Shown here in pieces: positions 4,210-13,396 of a stretch of 22,766 nt of DNA. Position 1 is the first letter of the stretch; each line of letters begins with the position of its first letter. This stretch comes from a virus. Position numbers and translations under genes: made by a program. The stretch is taken from positions 1-22,766 of the IMG/VR virus record IMGVR_UViG_3300005747_000101; one strand, 5' to 3'. Under the pieces are notes generated by a model. The model ran no database searches, was not told where the DNA came from, and worked only from the letters and a program-made list of their open reading frames with translations.

Positions 4210-5361
4210 TTATTTCTCAAACTTTTTTTTGTAGTAGGTCAGAGACCCATCCTTGGTGTTATATCTACTTCTAAACTGAGTTTCAATATACTTGAAGGCC
4301 TGTTCAGGCTGAATTGCAAACAATCTTACGGAGGTAGAATGAATAGACTTGATCTCAGTCTTGGAAAACGTAAAAAGTTCTTCCATATTTCTTATATTTA
4401 TATATAATAATAATATAATAATATAATCTATACTATTAATATTGTTTCTTCTAGATAATTTAGATTTTAAATTATTATTACAAATATATACTTCCTTTAA
4501 ATTTGGTTTTAAGTATACAAAGGAGTTATATGTATCCATTAGATACTGTGATAGTAAGTCAAAGTCAAATTTATAGGTTCTATGATACTGTGTACTGAAG
4601 ACGGCAGACACAGAGAATAGATTCCTTCTTTCACGAAATTTAGTAGTAGTTGGATGTGCCAAGTCAGAGACCAGTACACTGGGATTTTGGAGGTTGACGG
4701 AAAATCCAAACTCTCTGGCCATATTCATAAAGAACTCATAGTTTGGAGAGTTCAGAATTGTTTCTTCTTTTTGCCTGTCAATACCGAACTTGACATCAGC
4801 AATTTGAAGAGCGAGGCCTGACTCAAAGATAGAGCTTTGCTTAGATTTCATGTAACCTGATAATGTTACTTTGGAACTGTCATGTCCATTGGAGATGTGT
4901 GCTTCAAAAATCTTTAAGAAGTCATCAAATGAGTTGATTCTTTTTTCATTTGGTATGAGAACCTCAACCAAGAAGTTGTTCATAAAAGTATTCATGAATG
5001 ACCTATATCCGGTGGTTGGATCTTTCCACGCTCTCTTAACTACTATCTCTGATAGGTTAGGATCTTCACTATTGATGAGGCTAAGACTTAGTGCGTTTTG
5101 ATATCTGATATAAAACTCTTTGAACTGGTCTCCGACAAAGTTCATTATTTGAGAGTCTTGGTTATGAAAGGTTCTTATGAATTCAATGTTTGGAACAACA
5201 GGATCAAGTTGCCTGTTCACTCTTCCGTAGAAGTTTTTCTCGGCAAAGTTAAAGTCAACGACTTGGTCTTTGTTGTCATCGTAAGCATTGAGTCTAAAGT
5301 TCGCTCTCTCAAAAGCAGTCCTTATTGTACCAGAGTTATTTGTTCCATTGAATCTTGTCAT
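4210..5361 (-). CDS. 383-aa probable virion (baseplate-associated) protein
   Basis: ATG at 5361 overlaps the hub stop as ATGA, with GAGG seven bases upstream; it is the last gene of the tail operon, which suggests a baseplate or tail-tip role. Residues 1-287 form a compositionally normal region with no family I recognise. Residues about 288-326 come from an extremely AT-rich stretch and read as low-complexity Asn/Ile/Leu/Lys sequence, including an IIILLLYINI hydrophobic run. The last 57 residues (from EELFTFSKTE) return to normal composition. This suggests an in-frame insertion or expanded repeat. An internal ATG at the start of the last segment has no good ribosome site, so I keep one gene. 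Confidence 0.8.
   Translation of the reverse strand: MTRFNGTNNSGTIRTAFERANFRLNAYDDNKDQVVDFNFAEKNFYGRVNRQLDPVVPNIEFIRTFHNQDSQIMNFVGDQFKEFYIRYQNALSLSLINSEDPNLSEIVVKRAWKDPTTGYRSFMNTFMNNFLVEVLIPNEKRINSFDDFLKIFEAHISNGHDSSKVTLSGYMKSKQSSIFESGLALQIADVKFGIDRQKEETILNSPNYEFFMNMAREFGFSVNLQNPSVLVSDLAHPTTTKFRERRNLFSVSAVFSTQYHRTYKFDFDLLSQYLMDTYNSFVYLKPNLKEVYICNNNLKSKLSRRNNINSIDYIIILLLYINIRNMEELFTFSKTEIKSIHSTSVRLFAIQPEQAFKYIETQFRSRYNTKDGSLTYYKKKFEK
4387..4500. repeat. AT-rich tract with irregular TAA/TAATA repeats inside the 383-aa gene
   Basis: About 88 percent A+T over 120 bases, with only five G/C among bases 4381-4440, and runs of taataata units at 4401-4428. Flanking coding sequence is near 38 percent G+C. 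The tract is in frame with the 383-aa protein and adds a low-complexity segment. It lies about 200-300 bases before the polymerase promoter, at the boundary between structural and replication genes. Confidence 0.85.
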
Positions 5362-8300
5362 TCGCTTGCCTCTATGTTTTCAGCTTGTTCTCGGTTATAG
5401 TCATCTAGGTTGAAATTTATAGCTTCTAGGATCTCTGTTTTACAATATTCAGCATCTCTTCCTGCTGCATCCTCAGCAACACCAGCTTCTATAAGCTCTT
5501 CATCTGTGCCTTTCTTGGAAATTGTCTTGGCTGAGACAGCATCTGGTAACTCTCCATCGCCAGAGTAGTAGTGCTGAGAATTGATGGATGTGGTAAATGA
5601 ACTTGGCGTTAATGAAGTAGTGACACCTGTGATGGTGTGGTAGCCTCCGATTCCCAATATGTTTGACAAACTTCTTGAACCTGCTGCTGCACCTTGTTGT
5701 GGTCTCCCCAGGTCAACTCCTCCAAATCCGTATGGATTTATCCAAAGCTCCATTCCTGGAACAAAGAGTGTATTTCCAAACATCTCCACGTTAGCAGTGT
5801 ACACTGAAGATAGCTGTAGTAGTCCGTCTATACCGTTACGGAAAAACCTTGCCTCTCTTAGATATTGCATATCCGTCTTTGCGAACTTTACATTTTTAAC
5901 AATGCCCCTGTTGGATCCAATCTCAACGTGGAAACGACCAGCCTTAATATCTTCTGAGTACTTCCCGCTACCAGCATAGGTCAAAGCAGATCCATTAGCA
6001 TTTAAAACTATGTAGTGATAGAAGTCTTCTATGTTTGGGTTTCCTTCAATGTCTCCATTTAGAGGTAAGCCGCTACCTCTTGCTTGTGTCGTCTTCAATA
6101 TTGGTTGATCCAATGTTATAAGTCTACCAATTGGATCAACCATTACTCCGTTTGATTCGGTTGAAGACAAAGCCGAGATATTACCAGTTTGAAACATGAT
6201 TCTTTTTTCAACATTTCGGTTAACACAGGCTTCCAGGATAGCATTGTTGACCAAGTAGTTGCTTAAGTTTCTAACAAAATTCAATATAGGGAAAGACCTC
6301 CTTGTTGACTTTTGATTTATAACATTGTCCCTGAACCACTCTGAGAAGAAGTCTACTGAGATAGGGATGTTAGCAATGTTGATTGAGGCTGGATTCCTGT
6401 TGGTTTGATAGGGGTCAAAATCAAAAGATCCAAGTACAAATTTAGTGTTCTCAAGGCCTACTGCAACTTTATTTGTTTCTGGATCAAATAAGCTGTCCAA
6501 TATTGTATGCAGCAGATCTCCAAAGAAGAAATATTGGATAATGGTATCATTTTGGTCTCTATTGAAGTTAACTTGTGCATCCTTATCTAGAAAGTTTGGG
6601 CTAAGTACGATTGATAAGTCTCCTGTGTTGCTGTTTTCTTCGTCTAGTTCTTCATTGGTTTCCCTGATTAAGTCACAATCATTGAAATATCCTTTTCTAA
6701 GGAAAAATTGTCTGTCTGAATTGTCAATCTCTACTGAGAAAATCTTATTTCTAAGCTGTAGCCTCCTCATTATTGAATTTAAGGAGTCCAAGATTAGTTC
6801 CTCTTCTGTTCCCGCAAGAGCTAGTTGCAATTCTTTCAACTCATCTTTGGTACATTTTTGCTCTGACGCTACTTCTAGAAGCTTTGTTTCGCTTTCTATT
6901 CTTTTTTGAGCGATCTCGGGAGTTGTTAACGCATCAAACCGCAAACTCTTGAGAGCAGTCTCCAGATAGGCTCTATATGTGAACTGCATCTCAACAGTCC
7001 CATCATTATTTATATTAAAGCTGTGGTCAACCATGCAGAGGTAGAATGACTTGTTCATGGATCTTAGCGCACTGACTAGTTTCTTATGCTCTTTGTCTGT
7101 GATGCCTTGAATATCTCCAAGTTTTGGAATGTTATATCCCATATCAACTCGTATCCTATAAAAAGTTGGCTCGTATTGCCTTAAGCTTGTTACAGCAACC
7201 CCTTGAGATTTATTGTCTTCGTCTGGTTTAGGCTGGATAATAAGGTCTACAAAACGATACTCTTCACTATTATAAGAGACCCTGGTTTTTACGAAGTCCG
7301 AGAAAGACTGGAAGAACAAACTCATTGTTGCTTTCACATCATTTCTTGCCTCTGCTGGGGTTGTACCGTTTAGTTCAATGTTAAATGATTTTAAACCAAT
7401 CCCGTCGCCTTTGTCAAATTGAGCGCCTAAGAATTGCTGACTTGTTTTAAAATTCTTACTTCTGTTGAGGTCTGTATATGTAGGAAATATGAATTCTGTC
7501 TGTTTCAGTTTTCCTTCTTGATCATTCATTACCTTGAACAACTTGAACTTAGGTGTCAACTGTGACATAACGTGCGGAGGGATTTCAAACATGTAGCTAG
7601 AATCTTCTGATGATAAAAGGTCTGTCATCAAAGTTTCTTTGTTGTCCGATTCAGCTCTCCAGAACCTTCCGCCAAAAGGCTTCTCTTTTACTGGTCCGTC
7701 TGGTCTATTACTATTTTGCCTAGCCTTGATTTTTCTCTCAAAAGCATCAGACAACTCTTTCATATTCATTAATAGAGCACATTGTTTGTAGAAGCGTTGG
7801 CGGTCTTCAATCTGTTCATCTGTAAGGACCTTTCTTGATTCTTGAGCATCTGTTTCTAAGAACGCTTTTGCAGCGCCTGTCTCTATATCTTTAATTTCTT
7901 GATTAGAAAGTGTCTCACCATCGTCAACATCAACTAGAAGTGACGCTTCATATAACTTGTTGTATATATCAATTCTTCTTGCGACTTCTTTATCTATCGC
8001 AATCATTTCATATATCTTGGTTATGAATTCATCATTATATATTGAATCTCTAACCTCGGTTATTGTAAAATCTAAGTCGCCGTCATCATCATAGTCTTGA
8101 ACTACCTTTGTAATAAATTCGGAGTATCTTGATCCTAAGTGTTGCGAGAGTAGTTCTTGAGGGGAAGTTGGACTCCCTGTGAAATAATTCCTCCAAGATT
8201 GCAAAAAAGTTTGAGGAAGTTCATTGTAGTATTGAAACTTGTAAGTGCTTATATCCACATCTTTAAGATCAGTGCTCTGTCTCAATATTTCCAATGCAGG

Positions 8301-9134
8301 TTGGTTGCTTGCATATGAATCGCTCGGAAAAGACACAGTAGATTCGGATATTCCTCTTATACCCTTTCTACCGGAAATATCAATAAGAGCGGTAGGTATC
8401 GCAGCTGCCCTTATTTCATTTTCTATGCCTAACTGAGATTGCTCTATTCCTAGGAAAATTTCTGAGGATCTAATATTATTGTATAGTGAGAATAATTTAA
8501 GATTTTCACTATTGATCTCTATTGTTACATCAACCAAGTCGTTTATTTTTTTTTGAATCTTGTTTGCTACAAAAGTATTCAAATCAGAAGCGGCATATCC
8601 ATTTTGTAACATGTAAGGTATTGTCCTGGTGTGTTGAAAATAAGAAGATATTTCTCCACTCTTTACTAGATCAGACACTTTCTCGTAAAAATACCCAATG
8701 TTTTCATCAGTGGGACCTGGGTTTAACTCAAAGGACTCAAACGAATAAACAACGTTTCCAGCTATTTCACTTCTTTTCATAGCGGTCTGTTCTTTACCTG
8801 AGATTAATCTTAAAAGGTGGTCTAGTCCTACCTTAGACTTTGCTTCGTCTTCGGAAAGATTTTGAATTAGTTCCACGTTTTTATTTAATAGTAAGAAATG
8901 TTTCGTTGGCAAATCCGATTCAACTTTGCCAAGATCGTCCTCTAGTTCTCTCAAAAAAGTTGTATTTTTCTCGTAGGCCTCATCATTCATGTCTCTATTT
9001 ACAGTTAAGTCACTGATCAGACTCAGCATGATGCCATTTATTTTTTTGCCCATTGGCCCTGATAGAGTGCTGATTCTTATCTTGTCTGCTATTCTTGAGA
9101 ATACTTCATGATAATTTGTTCTTGCATCACTCAT
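5358..9134 (-). CDS. Very large baseplate hub protein, 1258 aa
   Basis: The start ATG overlaps the LysM-protein stop as ATGA with GAGGTG five bases upstream. Residues about 1115-1200 contain the pattern typical of gp27/gpD-type tail hubs: EMFGNTLFVPGMELW, a Gly-rich loop (GFGG...), then YHTITGVTTSLTPSSFTTSI, where a pointed G-N-x-L-x-P-G motif precedes a paired strand. Residues about 600-700 include beta-rich segments (FVDLIIQP, FYRIRVDMGYNIP) and VDHSFNINNDG. Some short acidic and coiled segments lie near 745-785. T4 gp27 has about 390 aa, so this protein carries large additional parts. It would form the central hub under the tail tube. The position after tape measure, tube initiator and LysM genes matches minimal myovirus order. 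Confidence 0.72.
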   Translation of the reverse strand: MSDARTNYHEVFSRIADKIRISTLSGPMGKKINGIMLSLISDLTVNRDMNDEAYEKNTTFLRELEDDLGKVESDLPTKHFLLLNKNVELIQNLSEDEAKSKVGLDHLLRLISGKEQTAMKRSEIAGNVVYSFESFELNPGPTDENIGYFYEKVSDLVKSGEISSYFQHTRTIPYMLQNGYAASDLNTFVANKIQKKINDLVDVTIEINSENLKLFSLYNNIRSSEIFLGIEQSQLGIENEIRAAAIPTALIDISGRKGIRGISESTVSFPSDSYASNQPALEILRQSTDLKDVDISTYKFQYYNELPQTFLQSWRNYFTGSPTSPQELLSQHLGSRYSEFITKVVQDYDDDGDLDFTITEVRDSIYNDEFITKIYEMIAIDKEVARRIDIYNKLYEASLLVDVDDGETLSNQEIKDIETGAAKAFLETDAQESRKVLTDEQIEDRQRFYKQCALLMNMKELSDAFERKIKARQNSNRPDGPVKEKPFGGRFWRAESDNKETLMTDLLSSEDSSYMFEIPPHVMSQLTPKFKLFKVMNDQEGKLKQTEFIFPTYTDLNRSKNFKTSQQFLGAQFDKGDGIGLKSFNIELNGTTPAEARNDVKATMSLFFQSFSDFVKTRVSYNSEEYRFVDLIIQPKPDEDNKSQGVAVTSLRQYEPTFYRIRVDMGYNIPKLGDIQGITDKEHKKLVSALRSMNKSFYLCMVDHSFNINNDGTVEMQFTYRAYLETALKSLRFDALTTPEIAQKRIESETKLLEVASEQKCTKDELKELQLALAGTEEELILDSLNSIMRRLQLRNKIFSVEIDNSDRQFFLRKGYFNDCDLIRETNEELDEENSNTGDLSIVLSPNFLDKDAQVNFNRDQNDTIIQYFFFGDLLHTILDSLFDPETNKVAVGLENTKFVLGSFDFDPYQTNRNPASINIANIPISVDFFSEWFRDNVINQKSTRRSFPILNFVRNLSNYLVNNAILEACVNRNVEKRIMFQTGNISALSSTESNGVMVDPIGRLITLDQPILKTTQARGSGLPLNGDIEGNPNIEDFYHYIVLNANGSALTYAGSGKYSEDIKAGRFHVEIGSNRGIVKNVKFAKTDMQYLREARFFRNGIDGLLQLSSVYTANVEMFGNTLFVPGMELWINPYGFGGVDLGRPQQGAAAGSRSLSNILGIGGYHTITGVTTSLTPSSFTTSINSQHYYSGDGELPDAVSAKTISKKGTDEELIEAGVAEDAAGRDAEYCKTEILEAINFNLDDYNREQAENIEASE

Positions 9135-9463
9135 CCTAACACCTCAAGAGCCACGGCGACATTTGTAGGAATTTTAATCTCGTCTCCCTCTGTACAATGA
9201 GCCTCTGTTGGCTTGTTGTTTAGTTTAGCGATGATCCACCATAAAGACTGGTCTCCCATATATTTTGAAGCAAGAAACCAAAATCTATCACCATTAGACC
9301 AATAGTGAGTTATGGTAGGGACTCTACCTAGTTCTTCTTGAGATGGGTTTGATAATACAGGAGTGGCAAATTGTTCTATTTCCTTTACACCCCTATCTTC
9401 AAAAGTATTCTCATACATTTCATTTCTGTTCTTTGCTATTCTTCTTGTGTTGAGTCTAGACAT
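9131..9463 (-). CDS. LysM-domain baseplate protein, gp53/gpX-like
   Basis: The 110-aa protein has a basic N-terminal half and a LysM-type domain at about 55-105: THYWSNGDRFWFLASKYMGD, SLWWIIAKLNN, and EGDEIKIP. This layout (GD, helix with LA..YMGD, WWIIA, then GD.I.IP) is the phage tail LysM seen in T4 gp53 and P2 gpX relatives, which binds hub or tube parts rather than free peptidoglycan. The start follows AGGAG by six bases, two bases after the preceding stop, and its end overlaps the hub gene by 4 bases. It is probably a wedge or hub-periphery protein joining hub and tube. Confidence 0.82.
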   Translation of the reverse strand: MSRLNTRRIAKNRNEMYENTFEDRGVKEIEQFATPVLSNPSQEELGRVPTITHYWSNGDRFWFLASKYMGDQSLWWIIAKLNNKPTEAHCTEGDEIKIPTNVAVALEVLG

Positions 9464-9464
9464 T

Positions 9465-10091
9465 TTATGCTCCTGAGTATGGGAATTGTGTGAATTTACT
9501 ATTTATTGCTTTGTGTGTGGAGCCGCTCACCTTGTAACCCAAGTCGTACTCATGTTGTGGTGTGAATTCTAGAGAAGCATTGTATACTTTTGGGTATAGT
9601 TTTTTACCATCGTTAAACATTCCCATATCAATAACGGGATTTGCTGAAAACGATCCAATCCATCCCAGAAGTCCTTTGCCGAATGAGTTAGATATTAGGT
9701 TGGCAAACTGAAGTCTCACAAGAGGAGATTTTGAAAGAGATAAGGCATTTGTTGTAGCTTCGTTGGCAAAAGAAGTCTCGGGAACCGAAGAGTAAGCAGG
9801 ATACATGAACTGCTTAACCATATTGATGTTCTTCATATTTGCTTTTGCCTCACCTAAGTTTTTAGCTGGTATGTCAAATCCTAAAGATATTTTTCTAGTG
9901 GTATTTTGAAAAGTTCCAATTGGGTCTTGCCTGCCGTACACTTGTTCTTCGTTCCAGTTTGATGTCAAGTTGTCAGTGAAGCTTGACAAAAAAGCATAAA
10001 ACTCTACTTCTTTTGATCCTTGAAATGTTGGTGAGATCGTGATGAGTCCACCTGAACCACTCGCATACTGTTTTATATAATCTATACTCAT
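9465..10091 (-). CDS. Tail tube initiator / baseplate-tube junction protein
   Basis: The 208-aa protein carries an N-terminal segment EFYAFLSSFTDN, then VYGRQDPIGTFQNTTRKISLGFDIPA followed by EAKANMKNINM, and later LVRLQFANLISN and a C-terminal beta region (YNASLEFTP). The VYGRxDPI...T.R.ISL.FDIPA pattern is widespread in myovirus proteins lying between tape measure and LysM genes, which act as the first ring on the hub on which the tube polymerises (gp48/gp54-like role). This role is inferred from motif memory and position. The start is supported by AGGAGAG four bases upstream. Confidence 0.65.
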   Translation of the reverse strand: MSIDYIKQYASGSGGLITISPTFQGSKEVEFYAFLSSFTDNLTSNWNEEQVYGRQDPIGTFQNTTRKISLGFDIPAKNLGEAKANMKNINMVKQFMYPAYSSVPETSFANEATTNALSLSKSPLVRLQFANLISNSFGKGLLGWIGSFSANPVIDMGMFNDGKKLYPKVYNASLEFTPQHEYDLGYKVSGSTHKAINSKFTQFPYSGA

Positions 10092-10100
10092 TTATCTCTC

Positions 10101-12335
10101 CTACGCCAGCTTAACTTGGGCTGCTACATTTCTGATGTATGTTTTAAACTTTTGACCTTCTGCTTCTAGTTCCAAAACAGCTCCTTCAAATATGCTCTTG
10201 ACATTCGTTGTTATGTTCGTGTTGGATGCTGTAATCTTTGCGCCCGTGAGGTCTGCTGCTTGGCCCGTTGATATAAGAGCGAGGTTCTGTAAGTTGGCTG
10301 ATACTTTCATATCTCCTCCGAGCTTGTTGGTCTCTTGGACAAGAGAAGCCATCTTTTTTGATACCCCAGAGAAGTCTGCACGACTTATACTTGCAATGTC
10401 TCTGATGGTGTCTGAGCCGCTTGCGATAGCTCTAGCGTTTGATGCGGCAATGTCTGCTTCGCTCTCGGACATTGAAGCCATTATCCCAGCAATTGCTATA
10501 CCAGACACAGCTAAACTACCAAGAACTGCCGCTCCAACTCCTGTCATGGTCACCGCACTTATGGCGGACACTGCCGTAGCAATACCAGTTCCAACACCAG
10601 CAATGGCGGGTCCAATAGCTGCCATCCCTGCTATAAAGCCACCTCCAACGGAAAATAGAGGGACCAATGTCACTAAGCCACCAAGAAACAAAGCAACCAT
10701 GCTGATTGCCTCTTTTGTTTCTTTGCTCATGCTTTGAAAGGCATCAGTTAAATAGTCAGCTACTTCTCCAAGCTTTTCAAGAGCTGGCTGAACAAGAGTT
10801 ATAAGCTCGGTTGCGAGTCTTTGAAACTTGACCATTGTTGGTACGGTCGCTTGAACAGCATCGTCAAACTTCTGTTGAGCTTCGGCATTGTTTTCCATTT
10901 CTCTACGGTTTGCTTCATAATCAGATAGACTCATTGAGAATATTCTATTTGCTTCGTTCATGTCGGATATACCAGCGGCAGCGGCAATAGCTTTTTGCGT
11001 ATACTTGTCCATGTCTCCGAAGGCTACTCCTTGTGCTTGAACGGATTCAATGAGGGTCTTCATCCTATCTTCTTCCGTCATCATAAGCATCTGTGTTGTT
11101 GACAACTGAGTTCCAAGCAAGGCATTGAACTTAGCAGCACCCTCGGCAGCACCAGAGAACGTATCAAACTTCTCAACAATTCCGAGAAGAGTTGACACTT
11201 CAACGCCCGCAGCCTTAGCTTGAGCAGCGAGACCTTTGAATACTTTGATAGAGTCTTTTCCATAAACAGCGAGAGTCTTGGAGGCAGCATTAAAGTCTTT
11301 CACGATCTTATCCGCTCCGATACCTAAATTAACACCAGCCATGGCGAGTTCTTTTTGTGTCTCAATGGCTTCGGATGCACCCATGTTCATAATCTTGAAG
11401 GCATTTTCCATGAATGCGGCGGTGTCTTGAGAGCTTACGCCAAGCTTTTCAAATTGAGAAGTTGATATTGCGAGTTGCTTTTGAGTTTGCTTGTTTAATT
11501 GTGCAAACTCTGTAGTCCCAGCATTCAGTGCAGTGATGGCTGATGCGACATCTTTCATTTCAACACCAAGAAGGTTACCAGCTCTTTGGGCATCATACAG
11601 GACATCGTTAAACTTACCAACCGTCCCCGTTGTTCTCGCAAGATCTGCGACGGCATTGTTATAAGCCACGAGAGTCTTCATTGATTCGTCAAAAATCTTT
11701 GTGAAAATAGATGCACCGATATTTTGAGGACTGAATGCTGTGGCGAGCTCTTGTCCGAATCTCATAGCATTACCACGCGCTTTCTCTGTGTCACCAGCCA
11801 TCTGCGCAAATAGATCAGTGAGCTTTCCCACTCTCGTTTCGGTAAACTTTGTTTTTATTCCAACAAGGTCAGCCATACCGCTAGCAGCTGTTTCAGCTGA
11901 CTTTGCAAACTCTTTCGATGCAGCATTGAGGGTATTTTGTTTCTCGGCCATCTTGTGAAGCCTATTGAGCGAATCGTCTATTTCTTTTATGTTAAAGCGT
12001 GCTAAAGATACTTCACCACTTGATTTAATTTCTTCAATTATTTCTAGTATTTTATTCCTTTCATCTTCAGCTATCTGGTTAGAGTTGGCTCTTTCTTCTA
12101 AGAGCTTAAGTTCTTGGTCGTAAGCCAACTTTGTGCTTTCGGCTATCTTCCCTTGAAGCTGTGCTCTTTTCTTTAGGGTCTCCAAGGCTTTGGCATCTTT
12201 TTCTTCATCGTACTCAAAAGAGATTGTACCCATCTCTTCACGACCAATGACGGCAGCGAAAGCTTGTTTCAAGCTTTCATCCTGCTTGATCTGCTCAATG
12301 ATGTTTTCAATTTCTTCTTTTGTCAAATTAGCCAT
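10101..12335 (-). CDS. Tail tape measure protein
   Basis: The 744-aa protein fits a tape measure: a charged helical N-terminus (about 1-150), a central Ala/Gly/Thr-rich helical stretch with long coiled parts, and a strongly hydrophobic segment at about 540-625 (MVALFLGGLVTLVPLF, then several Ala/Gly/Ile/Val stretches) typical of tape measures that insert in the host membrane on ejection. It lies between the gp26-like/75-aa pair and the tube initiator. If the usual rule of about 1.5 angstrom per residue holds, the tail tube would be near 110 nm long. The start has GAGGG six bases upstream. Confidence 0.88.
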   Translation of the reverse strand: MANLTKEEIENIIEQIKQDESLKQAFAAVIGREEMGTISFEYDEEKDAKALETLKKRAQLQGKIAESTKLAYDQELKLLEERANSNQIAEDERNKILEIIEEIKSSGEVSLARFNIKEIDDSLNRLHKMAEKQNTLNAASKEFAKSAETAASGMADLVGIKTKFTETRVGKLTDLFAQMAGDTEKARGNAMRFGQELATAFSPQNIGASIFTKIFDESMKTLVAYNNAVADLARTTGTVGKFNDVLYDAQRAGNLLGVEMKDVASAITALNAGTTEFAQLNKQTQKQLAISTSQFEKLGVSSQDTAAFMENAFKIMNMGASEAIETQKELAMAGVNLGIGADKIVKDFNAASKTLAVYGKDSIKVFKGLAAQAKAAGVEVSTLLGIVEKFDTFSGAAEGAAKFNALLGTQLSTTQMLMMTEEDRMKTLIESVQAQGVAFGDMDKYTQKAIAAAAGISDMNEANRIFSMSLSDYEANRREMENNAEAQQKFDDAVQATVPTMVKFQRLATELITLVQPALEKLGEVADYLTDAFQSMSKETKEAISMVALFLGGLVTLVPLFSVGGGFIAGMAAIGPAIAGVGTGIATAVSAISAVTMTGVGAAVLGSLAVSGIAIAGIMASMSESEADIAASNARAIASGSDTIRDIASISRADFSGVSKKMASLVQETNKLGGDMKVSANLQNLALISTGQAADLTGAKITASNTNITTNVKSIFEGAVLELEAEGQKFKTYIRNVAAQVKLA

Positions 12336-12387
12336 GAGTCGCCCTCTTTATTACATAATTAGCTTATAAGATAAAAACCCAAAAGAC

Positions 12388-12615
12388 TCATCGTTTCTTC
12401 TGGGCTTTCTTTATTTCTTTCGCTTCTTCTTCAAATTGTTTCTTCATGCGCTCAACGAACCAGCTTCTCAAACCAATTGGAAGGTTATAAGCTTCCGTCA
12501 ATGACCATCCTCCAAAATGTTTTAAGATGAAGAATTGCTCATAGACGCCCTCCATGAACTTAGAGGTTAGGCCAAAAAAAGTCCGTTCCAAAAGGAACGT
12601 CAACCTCCTGCTCAT
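12388..12615 (-). CDS. 75-aa tail assembly protein, possibly made by frameshifting
   Basis: The reading frame overlaps the end of the gp26-like gene by 56 bases. The visible ATG (12615) has no ribosome site upstream. The conserved-looking part starts around residue 25 (YEQFFILKHFGGWSLTEAYNLPIGLRSWF) and ends with a Lys/Glu-rich helix. Short proteins with a YNLP-x-x-LR motif sit just before the tape measure in several myoviruses, comparable to the T or E' half of the tail assembly chaperones. Relative to the upstream gene it is in the +1 (equivalently -2) frame, and a run of seven T lies in the overlap, so it may be expressed as an extension of the 278-aa protein. Confidence 0.72.
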   Translation of the reverse strand: MSRRLTFLLERTFFGLTSKFMEGVYEQFFILKHFGGWSLTEAYNLPIGLRSWFVERMKKQFEEEAKEIKKAQKKR

Positions 12616-13396
12616 GTGAGCATTTCTTACATACCATGTTGTCTGTAATTCTAATAGAAGTTGTGCAACTCTTTAGGCACTTTTTTAGGTGGGATGCATC
12701 GGCAACAATCATATTGTCAACATACTTTTCAATGACTTCTTCGTCCGTGAAGTTCTCAACCGACTTAATCATCTTCTTGTACTGCTTGACGGCTCCATAA
12801 TCAACCGTCTTTCCATCAAGAGCCATTTCCATGATTCTGTTTTCGTCTTCCCCATTTGCCAACCGAAACTTAACCGTAAACTTTGTCCCAGGCATCCTTG
12901 TTTGATACAATCCGTCTCCAACATAGTTGACATACTTCATGCTTTCTTCATCAAGTCCACCTTCAACTTTTGGGTTCATCAAGTTAAAAGCCAATAGGTT
13001 GCTTGTGGTACATTTAGGACAGTTCACTCTCGCTTCGTAATTCGCTCCGTAAGCCGTCGCACGAGCTTGGATGAGTATTGCGTTGCGGTCACACACAAGA
13101 AGGCTTAGAGGGTCAATATTGGCGTCTACAATGATGTTTTGCAACACCCTCTCTAGTGCTATTCCTTTTCTGATCAAAGACTGGTTGGAAAGAGTATCTT
13201 CGTCTTTCGCTGTCATGTATTTGATTTCAATATATTCTTTTCCATTGAGAGGATGACTTTCTGGATATCCCTCTCCTTTGGATGGAAGATCTACTGCTTC
13301 CGTTGGAGCCACAAAATTTAATGGACTCATCGTTGGTGGAGCTTCTGCATGCTCCGGCTTGTTGTCTAATCCAAGACGGTCGGAATTTCTTCCCAT
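12560..13396 (-). CDS. gp26-like baseplate hub assembly protein with zinc ribbon
   Basis: The 278-aa protein has the segment VDLPSKGEGYPESHPLNGKE (36-54), then MTAKDEDTLSNQSL, shared by T4 gp26-type hub subunits and related phage tail assembly proteins. Two CxxC pairs, CPKC at 126-129 and CKKC at 256-259, could form a zinc ribbon. The start ATG is overlapped by the previous stop (TAATG) with GGAGG four bases upstream. Its position between tail tube and tape measure matches tail assembly chaperones of other phages. The C-terminus runs over a hairpin and a T7 run into the overlap with the 75-aa frame. Confidence 0.78.
   Translation of the reverse strand: MGRNSDRLGLDNKPEHAEAPPTMSPLNFVAPTEAVDLPSKGEGYPESHPLNGKEYIEIKYMTAKDEDTLSNQSLIRKGIALERVLQNIIVDANIDPLSLLVCDRNAILIQARATAYGANYEARVNCPKCTTSNLLAFNLMNPKVEGGLDEESMKYVNYVGDGLYQTRMPGTKFTVKFRLANGEDENRIMEMALDGKTVDYGAVKQYKKMIKSVENFTDEEVIEKYVDNMIVADASHLKKCLKSCTTSIRITDNMVCKKCSHEQEVDVPFGTDFFWPNL
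12574..12609 (-). other. Candidate translational frameshift site (T7 run with upstream hairpin and SD-like site)
   Basis: Within the overlap, on the minus strand, an AGGAGG (12604-12609) is followed by a perfect inverted repeat CGTTCC-TTTT-GGAACG (12584-12599) and then seven T (12574-12580) decoded as TTT-TTT-T. Skipping one base (+1) or moving back two (-2) on the run would fuse the 278-aa protein to the 75-aa frame. A -1 shift meets a stop three codons later. Lambda, P2 and Mu tail chaperones use programmed shifts (Mu a -2 shift). Confidence 0.4.

Noticed and set aside
4210-4391. Separate small gene starting at MEELF inside the 383-aa frame.
   Set aside because: The frame is continuous with the upstream part and no Shine-Dalgarno site precedes the internal ATG; a single gene with an AT-rich insert is simpler.
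10192-10737. 181-codon plus-strand ORF inside the tape measure gene.
   Set aside because: It is a mirror of the hydrophobic Ala/Gly-rich tape measure segment, with no expression signals.
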